From: Ampullaceana balthica
Taxonomy: Eukaryota > Mollusca > Gastropoda > Lymnaeidae
Assembly: GCA_944989445.1 (NCBI GenBank)
Contig: CALYLW010000700.1
Span: 188,501 to 252,500, forward strand
Length of the DNA stretch: 64,000 nucleotides
Direction: 5' to 3'
Below, piece by piece: positions 45,830 to 56,283 of the stretch. Position numbers and translations under genes: made by a program. The notes beneath the pieces were generated by a model. The model worked only from the letters and a program-made list of their open reading frames with translations, did not search any database and had not been told where the DNA came from. Numbering within the stretch: the first letter of the stretch is position 1; each line of letters opens with the position of its first letter.

Positions 45830-45883
45830 GCATAAGTCACGTGGCTTTATTTACGCTGAACTCATAAGCGAATGAATACTTAC

Positions 45884-46007
45884 TATGAAACTGGATACAA
45901 TGGCGGTGATTGCCGAATTGAAAGCGCGGACCAGCCGAGTAGATAGAGAGCTCCAGTGATCACGTCTAGGTGTGCCTCAGGAACTGAGTTTGGCCGCCCT
46001 TTTATTG
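45884..46007 (-). promoter_or_regulatory. Candidate promoter and non-coding first exon of A2
   Basis: The donor CATA|GTAAGT (exon edge 45884) is conserved with A1. The A1 TATA position reads CAATAAAAGG here (46007-45999), with ATATAACGC just upstream, so the TATA box is altered or shifted. A hAT inserted about 120 bp further upstream (46128) may have displaced distal control sequence. Confidence 0.4.
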
Positions 46008-46275
46008 CGTTATATTTGTCAAGAGGATCTGACAGAGGTCTTGAAATTATTGGATCTAATTTGAAAGCAATGAATCACATCAATTCACATTGCCATTTGT
46101 TTCTCCGTTCAATTACATACTTTAGGTCAGTGATTCCCAAACTTTTTTGGGTGGCGACCTCTTTATATAAAATTCATGTGACCCGCGACCCCCATGAAAT
46201 CTAAATAAGTGATTTTCAATAATTTTTTAATTTTTTTTTACTTTTTAATATTTAATTGTATATTATGTTTAATAA

Positions 46276-46800
46276 TTAAATTAAATGTGATGGTTGAAAT
46301 TGCATGTCATCAACCAGCTTTCTAATTCTCAGGTGAGTTTTTGTTACTGCTAACATCATGTCATTCTCAACATTTAATGTATTTCTAATTTTTATAATGA
46401 AGAATACTTGAAAATCCACGCTTAAGAAATGTTTAGACACAAACGGAACTAAACCTCGAAAGGCAATCATCGTAACAGTTGGGTATGAATGATACATACT
46501 ACACCAATTTGGGTGAGCAACTTTCCAATAAACAAGTTGTGTTCCGAGGAATCATCCCGCAAATCCAAGAATGCATCTTGTAATTCATCAGGAATGCTGG
46601 CTACATCAAGGGAAGCAGAGAATGGATTTCTTGTCAATGTAGATTCTTCTTCTTGCAGCTCTGGAAAGTAATGTTTCAAGTCGTTTTCAAGGGATTCAAT
46701 ATATCCAGTAATCTCCTCTTTCAAATTTTCATTTATTTCACATTCACATTCATGTACCACACGGGAGAGTTTTTCAAACAAGGCGATGTTTCCAAGGTTT
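46276..46800 (-). pseudogene. hAT transposase C-terminal pseudogene (ZBED-like)
   Basis: Minus-strand pieces: ITGYIESLENDLKHYFPELQ then TLTRNPFSASLDVASIPDEL and AFLDLRDDSSEHNLF (46781-46467), followed by a frame shift and MYHSYPTVTMIAFRGLVPFV and KIRNTLNVENDMMLAVTKTH (46497-46276). This matches the C-terminal order of ZBED-type hAT transposases (RNPF, EEF.DL..D, SYP..A..AL..LLPF, IK.R..L..EDDMRLA). The catalytic part is deleted. Confidence 0.65.
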
Positions 46801-47014
46801 AAATGGGAAAATAATAATTACCATTGTATATTTAGTCACAAATAATCCACAACCTCAGGATGTTCCCTGTATGACGTGTTCAAAAAGACTAAAAATAGTA
46901 TAAGATTTTTGCCGATCACATGGGTGCATCGTAAAAACTAGGCTAGCGACGGAGACTAACCGCAGGGTCACGTGGTGGTCATGTGAAAATAGTTTGTTAA
47001 TAAATAAAACAAAC

Positions 47015-47515
47015 CCGTAAAAACAAAGTTTTTGACTATAAATCCCTTATATATGAGACATAACTAAAAGTATTTACAAATATTTACAGACTGAATCTGT
47101 CTTAACTCCACTTTGCTTCATAACCCTGGGGGGGGGGTGAAAAGTCTGGTCACCGATCGCTTGACAGAGCTCAGCGTGACACGTAAAATGTAAACAAAAG
47201 CACGCCGGTACTTCAATGGGTCGCGTCAACTCAAACTCTCACGTGGGAAAAAAACAATAACAAACAGTGAACTTGAATTACATACGTTATATAAGGATAA
47301 ACTAAAATGCATTAATTTAATTACGATACGTTCGATCGATCTGAAATTTTGATTCCATGCATTGTTAGGTGAGAAAGGTTCCTGTGCCAAGTTTCAGCTC
47401 GATCGGATCACGGGAAGTGGGTCATTTTTGACTTTTGTTTTTCCGCCCGCCCAAGACAGATATGACAGAACGACAGAGAGACAGAGACGGCCGTGAAGTT
47501 AATATAAGGGATTTA
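47015..47515 (+). repeat. Interspersed repeat D, copy 3, nested in a hAT
   Basis: GTAAAAACAAAGTTTTTGAC, TATAAATCCCTTATATATGA, CATTAATTTAATTACGATAC, GATCGATCTGAAATTTTGAT, CAAGTTTCAGCTCGATCGGA, then GTGAAGTTAATATAAGGGAT. The internal order matches the other copies, with a unique stretch of about 130 bp after 47090. Confidence 0.6.
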
Positions 47516-48560
47516 AAAATTAAGGGTCAAGCGACAATGAGAAACGCAAGCAGGAATCACATGATCGCTAAGGACATGGCTGAATAGGAAAAAAATAACC
47601 GATAACGATAATAAACGCTCACGCCAACCGAACACCTCTATTAACAAACCAATGTTGCCGCGTTGATTAGTATACATCGGGCCATCTTGTAAAGTTAACT
47701 ACTTTTTTAATATTGCTTTTGGCGCGCTAACTGTTGAAAATATATTAATAGTCTATACTTATATCTATGTATCCTAATCATCTAATAAATTCTCTGTTTG
47801 GGATTAGTGTTAAATGCAAATATATGCAAGAATAAGAATTTTTGCAACGCAAATTTGCATTATAAGGAATATATTTTTAATTTGACAGTTGGGGACCCCC
47901 AGAAACCCGTCGCGACCCTCATCATTGGGGTCGCGACCCATAGGTTTGGAACCACTGCCTCAGGTTATTATCTTACTATTTCTATCAAAGTACATAGTAA
48001 TTACTAGACCGCTATTTGCACTCCACCTGCTGGTGGTATCGACTCTAACGAAATCGTATCGTGACTTGTTTCAAAATAATACTCGTTTTGTAGTTTATCG
48101 AAATCTACGCCATATCCACAAATAATTACTTTAGTTACTTTGTTCTTTACAATTTATTTTTTGAATTCTGTGGAGAGTCAACCATGAATTGAAATTGTCA
48201 ACGATCTTGGTGAATTTTGAACTTTTGTTTTGTTTAAAATATAAGAATTCTTCATTCCATTTCACAAACTTTAGCCCAACGACCGATGCTACAGGCTGCA
48301 GACGATGGGAATACATTGATTGCAATGACTAACACGTTTGAGGCGTTAAATGTCAACCGTGAGATTTAGTTGCCGTTTGACTTGTTTTAATTTACTGTTT
48401 ATATCTGTATTCATTATTTTCAGCTAGTGGTATTCAACAATGGTAGCATTCGGGAATTATTCTATTCCGGCGATGCCATCAACTGTGAATACGTTAACCA
48501 ACAATGTTAAATGACGTGATCACGTCAAGTAAATTGTGTTTCTTAGATACATTTCATCAC

Positions 48561-49393
48561 TATCATCTATTTATATATTTCACCTAAATGAGTATGTGCA
48601 AGTAAGCATGACGAATGACTCTCGCTGTGGTCGACCGATCACTGTTGGCAAGCGTAGTCGGATAAACAGAAAAAAAACGGGAGGGGGGGGGCAACGATGT
48701 TTCTTGCGTTAACTTGCATTGTATTTAATAAAGTATCTAAACTACTGTTTACTTTGGAATTGTATTTGTCGAAAGCTGTAAAATAATTGGTTTTATCTGT
48801 TGATTATTATATAAGAAACAATATTTCTTTGATTAGATAAAATTTATAACATCTAAATCTACGGTCTTAGAGATGTAATTAATATCTACCTTGTCCAGGT
48901 CAGAATTTTTAATTTTTCCTTTCAATAAAAGTACCTCAACTCCGCAAAAATAAAATGTATAGTTAATACAGTTTTAAAATAATATATTCGTCATTGTTTT
49001 TTTTTATCATAAAATTTTAGTATAAACGTCCCTATAGTTATAGTAAATAATTGCTGGAATCTACCTCCTCACCCTTGGCTAGTATTAACATAGAAAGATT
49101 ATTATATATAAAACAATATAAATATAATATAGATTTAACGTCACAAACTCCGGTACTGGCTGATTCGGCTATAAGGGTCACAGGTATCTCTTATTCAAGA
49201 ACTTAGCATGAAATAGTTAAACTTACTTATAAATTTTCAAAATTTCACCCAATAAAACAAGACATAAAAACTATCTAGAATTTGTCTAACAGGGTATCAG
49301 CTGGTGTACAGTTTCATGGACAAGACGACACTGTTATTTTTAAATTATATATTTTTAGCAACACCACCCCAACCTTGGTCCGGCTAAATACAA
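48561..49393. other. Intergenic DNA, nothing recognised
   Basis: AT-rich with a short poly-G run at 48679-48691. Confidence 0.4.
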
Positions 49394-49610
49394 GTGTGCC
49401 GCTAATTACCCCAGTGTGCCACTAATTACCCCAGTGTGCCACTAATTACCCCAGTGTGTCACTAATTACCCCAGTGTGCCACTAATTACCCCAGTGTGCC
49501 ACTAATTACCCCAGTGTGTCACTAATTATCCCAGTGTGCCACTAATTACCCCAGTGTGCCACTAATTACCCCAGTGTGCAGCTACTTACCCCAGTGTGCT
49601 GCTAAGACCA
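49394..49610. repeat. 20-bp minisatellite, 11 copies
   Basis: Units GTGTGCCACTAATTACCCCA start every 20 bp from 49394 to 49594, with C/T variants; the first and last two units diverge. Confidence 0.95.
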
Positions 49611-50336
49611 AAGGGGAATTGAATACTTTTAAATCAAAGCAATGAAATGACATGAAGCTAATCAGTGACTCAAATAATCAAGACTTGTAACAATTGTTGA
49701 GCCACAAACGAAATTAGAATGTTAAAATGGACCACGTTCTACAACAAAATTGTTTAAAATAATACACGTCAACAACAGAGAAACAAAAAGATTGTATTTT
49801 TAAAATGGGATGAAACATTTAAATTAATTCAGATTTACATTTGCGATAGAAGCCTCATTTAAAAAAAAGAAGCTATTTTCAATGTTACAGATTTCTCTAC
49901 TCAGATGACTTTAAATCGAGAAATTTGCTGGATGGCTGAAGTATAAGATCAGCGTCTTTGAAAATTTTTACAAAGTTTAGTTATATATAATCTTTGGTTT
50001 TGTTTTATTGCTATTTTGACTCTTTATAGAAAATTAATTTTTAAAAAGAAAACCAACTGCCAATAAGATACGTCGATAAGTAGATAGGGTTTTCACCATT
50101 ATCTATTAATTTTGTAAATATTTGAAAAAGTTTTAACCTTGAGTTAAAGTCCCTGGTATTTGTTTAGAATCTAGGGAGTCATTGTGAAGCATCGAAAGTG
50201 AATGTTAGCAGAAGCAGTATGGTCTTATATTTAATACGTCATTGTTAACTCGCAACAGTTTTTAAAAAAAAATTATTATTATTTTTTAAATGTTGGTTTC
50301 TTTTTTTTTCCGTTATTTTTTTTGTGGGGGTGGGGG
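49611..50336. other. Intergenic DNA, nothing recognised
   Basis: AT-rich; no gene or repeat family was recognised. Confidence 0.4.
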
Positions 50337-51501
50337 CAGAGCCGTCTTACCGCATAGGCCCGTTAGGCATTTGCCCGGGGCCCACGAGCATAGGGGCCCC
50401 ATGCGAATGAAAGAATGTAAACATTCTAGTTGCCACAAATTTCTTGAGTCGCTGAAAAGCTGTCTTCAGGAAACTAGAGACAAGTTCACTGAAGATGAAT
50501 TCAAAGCCAGGAGTATGTCTCCAGATGCTGATCACTATGATGGAAAAAAAACGAGAACGAAACCGAAGTGTGCGTTTTAGTAGGTATGATAGGCCAGGAG
50601 AAGAGTTACTTCTAAATAAGTCCGAAAAGTTCAAGGTACAAACTTTCCTCCTTATTCTGGACACTTTTATCGTTGAACAAACGAGCCTTGCAGAGGGGTA
50701 TTCAAAAATCGGAAATCTGTTTTCTTTCTTGAGTGAACTAAAAACCATTACCTCTGATGCACTAAAGAAAAATGCGAACATCTTGCCAGTACGTACCACA
50801 AGGACTTGACTTATGACGACCTTTTAAATGAATGTGAGCATCTCAAACATTACATGTCTCTTGATGAAAATTGCGAGACTCTCCCTGCTCTGTACAGAAA
50901 AATAATTACTGGCAATTTAAAATCTGTTTTTTCCGAACATTGAAATTGCACTCAGAGTGTTCATATGCATGATTAATGATAGTGAGCAACTGTACAGGAG
51001 AACGTTCTTTATCAAGACTTAAACTTATAGAAAATCAGCTTCATAGTCCAATGGGACAGCATCGTTTGAACTGGCTTTCACTCATGAGCAAAGAAAATGA
51101 CATCCTGAAAACCATTGACTTCAAGCCAATAATAAAACTATTTTCTGAAAGAAATGTCGCAAACGCTTGTTAAAGTACGGTACTGAAATTTTTCTAATCT
51201 AAGTATTTTTTCCATTACGAATTTTAATGCCTTTGTTTGACCTTGTGTAATAGATGTAATATGTTATTTTGTTTACTATTTTAAAAAACAAATAGTTGCA
51301 GCTGTACAGCATGTCTTAACAACAATTTTGTTAAAATTAATTCAGTGACAATAAATTAAAGAATACATTATTTTTAATATTATCAACAATTTTTTTTATT
51401 CCTGCGGTGGGGGGGGGGAGTGGGCAGCACTCTTTCTTTGCCCAGGTGCCCAACACTATTTATTTGCCCGGGGGGAACAAAATGGTGTAAAGACGGATCT
51501 G
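50337..51501 (+). mobile_element. hAT element with G-rich target site
   Basis: Begins CAGAGCCGTCTTACCGCATA with GGCATTTGCCCGGGGCCCAC. It ends GTAAAGACGGATCTG, the inverse, with GCCCGGGGGGAAC just inside. G-rich flanks (GGTGGGGG, TGGGGGGG) may be the target duplication. It contains a plus-strand transposase relic. Confidence 0.65.
50400..51173 (+). pseudogene. hAT transposase pseudogene (plus strand)
   Basis: 50495-50809 encodes RNRSVRFSRYDRPGEELLLN, KFKVQTFLLILDTFIVEQTS and GNLFSFLSELK. Later, 50900-51173 encodes EIALRVFICMINDS-like residues in a shifted frame, then CTGERSLSRLKLIENQLHSP, MGQHRLNWLSLMSKENDIL and DFKPIIKLFSE. The CTGERSFSRLK .. LRSSM.Q.RLNWLSLMSIE series is the hAT C-terminal dimerisation signature. 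The N-terminal DNA-binding and catalytic regions are missing. Confidence 0.7.
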
Positions 51502-51575
51502 TGGGGGGGGGGTATCGTAATCCTGGAAACATTATCTTTAAATAATAAAGGCAGCATAAAAATTTGCTTTTTTGA

Positions 51576-52012
51576 AATTTTATCAAATTGAAAATAACAA
51601 AAAAATTTAAGGATTAAAAAAAAACAATAAAGCTAATCAAAGTTGTGAAAAACTTACAAAATGTTTGAAATAATCAAGTGCAAAACTAAAACCTTAAGAA
51701 AAAACGTCACAGCATGAAAGCAAAAACCTCCCAACCCCCAAAAGCCCCCACAAAACAATATAAAAAACTAAAACAAAACAAAAACTATATCATAAACATA
51801 AAATAACAAACAACGATTCAAGAGATTGTTATTTTAAATAAAATACATTCTTTATTACATAACACTGTATTGAAAAAAAATTAGGCGCATCCCTCTCCAT
51901 TTTCACCATTGGAAGTAACACCATCAGAACAACAACCGTATCTGGTGCCAGCACAACCGCCAACAAAGGTTCCTGTTTCAAAGCCCGCCTTCCTTGGCCT
52001 TAGTGCAGCCGT
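51576..52012 (-). pseudogene. Truncated A-type copy A3 (last cassette plus 3' flank)
   Basis: Minus-strand translation of 52012-51885 gives TAALRPRKAGFETGTFVGGC, then AGTRYGCCSDGVTSNGENGE and GCA before the stop. It aligns with the second half of A1 exon 2 and the same 3' flank (1-305). The homology breaks at about 52012 in the middle of the first cassette, where repeat E begins. The cysteine that closes cassette one is phenylalanine here. No exon 1 or acceptor exists, so it is a gene fragment. Confidence 0.75.
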
Positions 52013-52175
52013 AATTGTTTTAGCCCTTGCACATCCTTTGAACCTCCTTAACATACTTGCATAAGAGCCGAACCCTCTATCTGGTATGGTTTAGGAGTAT
52101 TTGCTTGTGTAAGCTCGAACAGACCGGACAGACATTTCAAATATATAAACGCAATTGTTAAGTTCTGGGTAATTG
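52013..52175 (+). repeat. Interspersed repeat E, partial copy abutting A3
   Basis: TTTTAGCCCTTGCACATCCT, CCTTAACATACTTGCATAAG, CCCTCTATCTGGTATGGTTT and ACATTTCAAATATATAAACG match 52700-52860 and the inverse of 42725-42880. Its left edge coincides with the truncation point of A3. Confidence 0.65.
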
Positions 52176-52469
52176 TATGAATCACAAGGACAGGCTAAAC
52201 TCAAACAAGTCAAACACCATCAGAATAATCTATTTGTTTTATCGGTCCACTCTTTAACAAAGAAGTCCTTCTACACACAACAATATCAATAATCTCCTTG
52301 CTATCAACAAAAAACCGTCGCTATCACATGTTTTCTCTATGACGTCATATCCCCTCACACTACGTCACACCAAGAATGTGTCAATATAATGCGTACCGCG
52401 CAACAGTCTAACATTAGCATTCACAAAGCGGGAAAACCAATTAACTATCATTCTATATTACATTAAAAG

Positions 52470-52870
52470 TAATTTCAAATCAATAATTCTGAAACTAAAC
52501 GAAACAATTGCTATGTACAAGCTGCTTCTAAAATTACGGGGTCGAACAAAAAGATATTTTTAAAAATTTCCTTCTCCATTATTGTTCTAAATATTATTAT
52601 CTATCGTTTGGCGTTTGTTTCAACCCGAAAGGTGTTATGGTTGGCGAAAATCGACAAAATACTGATATTTTTTCGTTTTCCCCCCAGGTAATCCAGTTAA
52701 CCTTTACGGTATTTGTTTGGCCCGTGCACATCCTTGGGACCGCCTTAACATATTTGAAAAAAACCAGAACCCTCTATCTGGTATGGTTCAAGAGAAGTTG
52801 CATGATCAAGCTCGAACAAACAGAACAGAAATTTCAAATATATAAACGCAATTTTTCCTATGGGAAATTG
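52470..52870 (+). repeat. Interspersed repeat E, longer copy
   Basis: Inverse of 42720-43110, from CAATAATTCTGAAACTAAAC through AAATTACGGGGTCGAACAAA, GGTAATCCAGTTAACCTTTA and GTGCACATCCTTGGGACCGC to TTTCAAATATATAAACGCAA. Confidence 0.65.
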
Positions 52871-53225
52871 CGTTAAAAACCCGTAAAAACCAAAGTTTTT
52901 GACAATAAATCCTTTATATACGAGACATAACTAAAAAGTTATTTTAATATAATACGCACCATACGTTTAATTGAAAACGCACCACGCGACTGACTAGCAT
53001 AAACATTTACATGCTACATAGAGATATATAGAGATAATCTAAAATTCATTAATTTAATTACATAACCTTGATCGATGTAAAACTTTGATACATCATTTTC
53101 TATCGCCGCCACGAGTCTGCCTGCAAAATTTCAGCTCGATAGGATACGGGGAAATGGGTTAAAAATCGAATCACGCTTTTGCGACAAACAAGCAAGCAGA
53201 CGCCACAAGTTAATATAAAAAAAAT
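52871..53225 (+). repeat. Interspersed repeat D, copy 4
   Basis: Compact copy: CCGTAAAAACCAAAGTTTTT, GACAATAAATCCTTTATATA, ATTCATTAATTTAATTACAT, CACGAGTCTGCCTGCAAAAT, TTCAGCTCGATAGGATACGG, AAGCAGACGCCACAAGTTAA. At about 350 bp this may be closest to the unit length of the family. Confidence 0.65.
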
Positions 53226-53454
53226 TTAAAACCTACTTATCTCAACTCATTTTAACATTTTATCACGAATAACATTCACTTTTTCCAATCAGATTTTATT
53301 TTGATATGTTACAGTATTAGCTGTCTGAATTTCAGGAACGGTAAAATTGTTGTTAGCTTACAAAAATCTACTCGACAAGCCGCATGCGGCCCGTGATTGA
53401 TGTATTTGAGAGCCCTGCTTCAATGTAAAAAAGGCAACAAAAACGGTGGAGGCA

Positions 53455-53575
53455 ATGAAGACATGTCGTTTTGTCACCTTGTCGTTTTTTCACCATGTCG
53501 TTTTATCTCCTGTTCGTTTTTTTATTTGTCACCTTGTCGTTTTGTCACTTGCCGTTTTGTCTGGTCACCAGTGTT
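53455..53575. repeat. Short minisatellite (about 16 bp)
   Basis: TGTCGTTTTGTCACCT-like units recur about seven times with variants (TTCACCA, ATCTCC, GCCG). They open overlapping low-complexity plus ORFs that are not genes. Confidence 0.75.
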
Positions 53576-53929
53576 GAACTGTGTAAACAGACACTTGTGA
53601 TTTACTTTGTCCTTTACTGCACAAATCCAGCCTATTTCAGCAAGCTATATATTTATTTTCTCTCCACCTGCAAAGAAAGACTGCTTGGATTGGCTTGGTC
53701 AGCTCTCCCCGCTTCGCCATCTAAAGACTTCACATGATTTAGTGAAGCGAAATATGCCTAAAAGCGAGCCATGGGCCAAAGGAAATTGTAGTTAACATAT
53801 TTTCCTTTGACCGAAATTCTAATTCAATTGAACCAATAAAGATCTAACAAAAGTTTGTTTAATTTTTAGAAAAACCTTTTTTTTAAAAATGTATTACGTA
53901 CGTTAGCGGAGCCTAGCTAGCTCATATTT

Positions 53930-54120
53930 AAATCCAACCTTTTACATTTTCCATTTTCGAAGTTTCTTTAAAATACAATATTTGACTATTTTATTATTTT
54001 TCAAGGGAGGCTAGGAAACTTTCTTCAATACTTTCTTCTGTTACTTATTACATCCCTTGAGTCATTAAATGCCATTTGTCAACTATTCATTGCTAGTTAA
54101 TTTTTTAACAAATTTTATAC
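53930..54120. repeat. Segmental duplication shared with 34740-34970
   Basis: Partner of the block near 34.8 kb, with the same order of AACCTTTTAC, TTTTTCAAGG, AGGAAACTTTCTTC and TTTTATACATGC. Confidence 0.55.
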
Positions 54121-54727
54121 ATGCTAATATATTCTTAAATTTAATAATTTCTTGACATTTTAACTTCTAACAGCACTAAAAGTCTTAAAATGAGTAAAAG
54201 TCAATACTTTATTAAACAATCGTGAGATTTGGTTGGGATTTAAGACCAAGATTTTACCGAATCAACATCACTAAAAAATGAGAACATAAATTGGATTCTC
54301 CTATGTTTCTTAAAGACGAAATTTTTACATTTTGGAACATTGATATCTTAAAGTTATGCACTCATTCTTTACAAGGGCATGATTTTAGGAATGGACGAAA
54401 TTAATTTAAATAGATAGGACGTACACTTGTGCACATGGATGCTACATACACACTGTTTGAACGCTTTTGAAAATAACGAATGCTATTAATTAACCCGAAA
54501 GAACGAAAATGTAAAACAAAATCTTAAGCACACCACTAAATCAATTTTACACTTGTAATAAAAATATAACTTTTAGGGAGCATAAAGTAACGTTATTTTA
54601 TTTAAATTCTTGCACAAGCACATGCAATTGAACGGTAATTATATATGACTTTAAAATTGAACTTGAATTGAAATTTCCTGTAACGGAAAGCCAACAATTA
54701 CGTTCTTAGTAATTAAGTATAGAATCA
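54121..54727. other. Intergenic DNA, nothing recognised
   Basis: AT-rich spacer up to the Helitron insertion between A (54727) and TC. Confidence 0.4.
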
Positions 54728-55063
54728 TCCTATATAATAAAATGCTATGTTCCGTGCAGTCATCGATAGCGATTGGTCCCTCAAACACATATGACTCCTA
54801 CAGCCAATCATATTGAACACGTTTACGTGGAGGTTCAAAACGAGTTATTTTTGGTACAGTATTTCTTCCAAGACTTTATTTTGAGTTATGCGCGTTGGGA
54901 TTTATAGTCAAAAGATCTTTTTTTACGAGTTATTTATTTTAACTATAATGAATAGTATTTTTGGCGTGATGCACATGAATGCCGGTCGAGACGGCTGTTG
55001 GAGGGGAGTTACAACATGCCGCCGAACTGTGGTGGAACGTCCTTGGACGGGCTTTGTTGCTCG
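54728..55063 (+). mobile_element. Non-autonomous Helitron, family A (left half of a composite)
   Basis: Starts A|TCCTATATAATAAAATGC and carries ATAGCGATTGGTCCCTCAAA and CAAAACGAGTTATTTTTGGT. It ends after the CGTCC/GGACG hairpin with GGGCTTTGTTGCTCG|T. It is immediately followed by a family B unit. The pair 54728-55331 also reads as one 604-bp element with TC at the left and CTAG|T at the right. Confidence 0.75.
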
Positions 55064-55331
55064 TAATATAATAAAAGCCCAAGTCACTGACTCCGTAACG
55101 CTGAGGGACATAGTACAACAGTCCATGCAGTTAAAAAGAAAGGTATCATTTTGGTTTCGAGATTAACAGAGCGTGTGGTGTTTCTTGCCGTAAAATATTA
55201 TATGACGTCAATTACCCAAACAATTATAAAATACTTTGTGTACATTTCAGGAAGTCTAATATTTCTTATTTATCAAACAATAAGTTACTTGGGCTTTAGA
55301 AAAAAGTGGGCACCGTAGGCGCAACCCCTAG
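55064..55331 (+). mobile_element. Non-autonomous Helitron, family B (right half of a composite)
   Basis: TATAATAAAAGCCCAAGTCA, GTAACGCTGAGGGACATAGT, GATTAACAGAGCGTGTGGTG and AATATTATATGACGTCAATT, then GTGGGCACCGTAGGCGCAAC and CCCTAG at 55326-55331, followed by T. It shares the GAGAAACACCACACGCTCTG block (inverted) with 58259-59170. Confidence 0.75.
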
Positions 55332-55548
55332 TGTAAAATATATAAAACTCAATAAAATAGCTCTCATCACTATAATCAGTTATATATCAGTTATATAAGA
55401 TTCATTAAATCTCAAAATGCTACATTATGTTTGAACTGAAGAATTGAAGAAAGCACAAGAGGAACAAAGTACTCACCCTCATTAAAAATACGTTGACAAT
55501 TGTTATAAAAAATGTAACCATTTAAACAAACAATCTTTAAATAAGGAA

Positions 55549-55900
55549 TACAGTGGTACCTCTAGATACGAATGCTTCAAGATAAGAAAGATCCAAGATA
55601 CACAATGCCATTGGAAGAATTGTTTGTTCCAAGCTAGGAAAAACATTCATACGGAAAAAACGCTCAACTTACAACAGTTGAAATAACGTAAAAATGTTTT
55701 ATAATGTGTACTTTTAAGGATTGAAAACTCCTACTTTGTTGTCTATAGTTTACCATATTTTCCATTTTTTAGTGTTGTTTCTGTGTGGCGTGGAACGGAT
55801 TGGGTATTTTAAATGTAAATCTTCGTTCGAGATACGGTAGATCCAATATACGAAAGCCACCCCGAAATGGATTAATTTCGTATCTGGAGTTACCGCTGTG
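55549..55900. mobile_element. pogo/Tigger-like MITE (348 bp)
   Basis: Begins TA|CAGTGGTACCTCTAGATACG and ends CGTATCTGGAGTTACCGCTG|TG, with inverted ends and a TA (now TG) target. The interior has further inverted phrases (TAGATACGAAT, ATCCAATATACGAAAG). The 66-codon minus ORF at 55750-55950 lies within it and is not a gene. Confidence 0.6.
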
Positions 55901-56283
55901 TTAATATTTAATAATGAGTGATCTACATGAATGCCTCTAAAGATTTTCACTATGTGTATGGTTATTTAAAAACAATTTAAATTATAAATTATCAAAATTA
56001 ATTTTTCAAAGTTTATTTATTTAAATTTTAAAAAAATAAAAATGTATATTAAAAACTTTAAATTAAAAAAATACATATAAACTAGAAAACCAATGTAGGT
56101 TTGAATAAAGATTTATTTCAAATGTTTGGTGCAAACCATTGTTTTATTGTTCTGTGATAAAATAAAGATAAAGCACTTGGGGGAGTTTACCCCCAATATA
56201 AATTCAAAACACTGACAAAAGTAATAAATAATTTATATATTTAAATGTATAGAATAAGTTTAGATGTATAATTAGCTACAGAG
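55901..56283. other. 3' flank of gene B2
   Basis: Very AT-rich. Several TTTATT motifs (AATAAA on the minus strand) occur, for example near 56111, but no single polyadenylation site can be chosen. Confidence 0.4.

Larger units (their letters stand above)
46128..47957 (-). mobile_element. hAT element inserted in the A2 upstream region
   Basis: Ends CAGTGATTCCCAAACTTTTT and AGGTTTGGAACCACTG are inverted repeats; flanks CTTTAGGT and CCTCAGGT match at six of eight positions. The subterminal GGGTCGCGACCC-type sequence is typical of this hAT group. It contains a transposase relic and a nested copy of repeat D. Confidence 0.75.
45830..48560. repeat. Segmental duplication, copy 2 (A-gene upstream), split by a hAT
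   Basis: Collinear with 4330-5200. The left part 45830-46127 and right part 47958-48560 flank the hAT insertion 46128-47957. Right-part landmarks: GCGTTAAATGTCAACC, GAGATTTAGTTGCCGTTTGA, GGTATTCAACAATGGTAG and ATTCGGGAATTATTC. Removing the hAT restores the copy 1 order. Confidence 0.75.
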
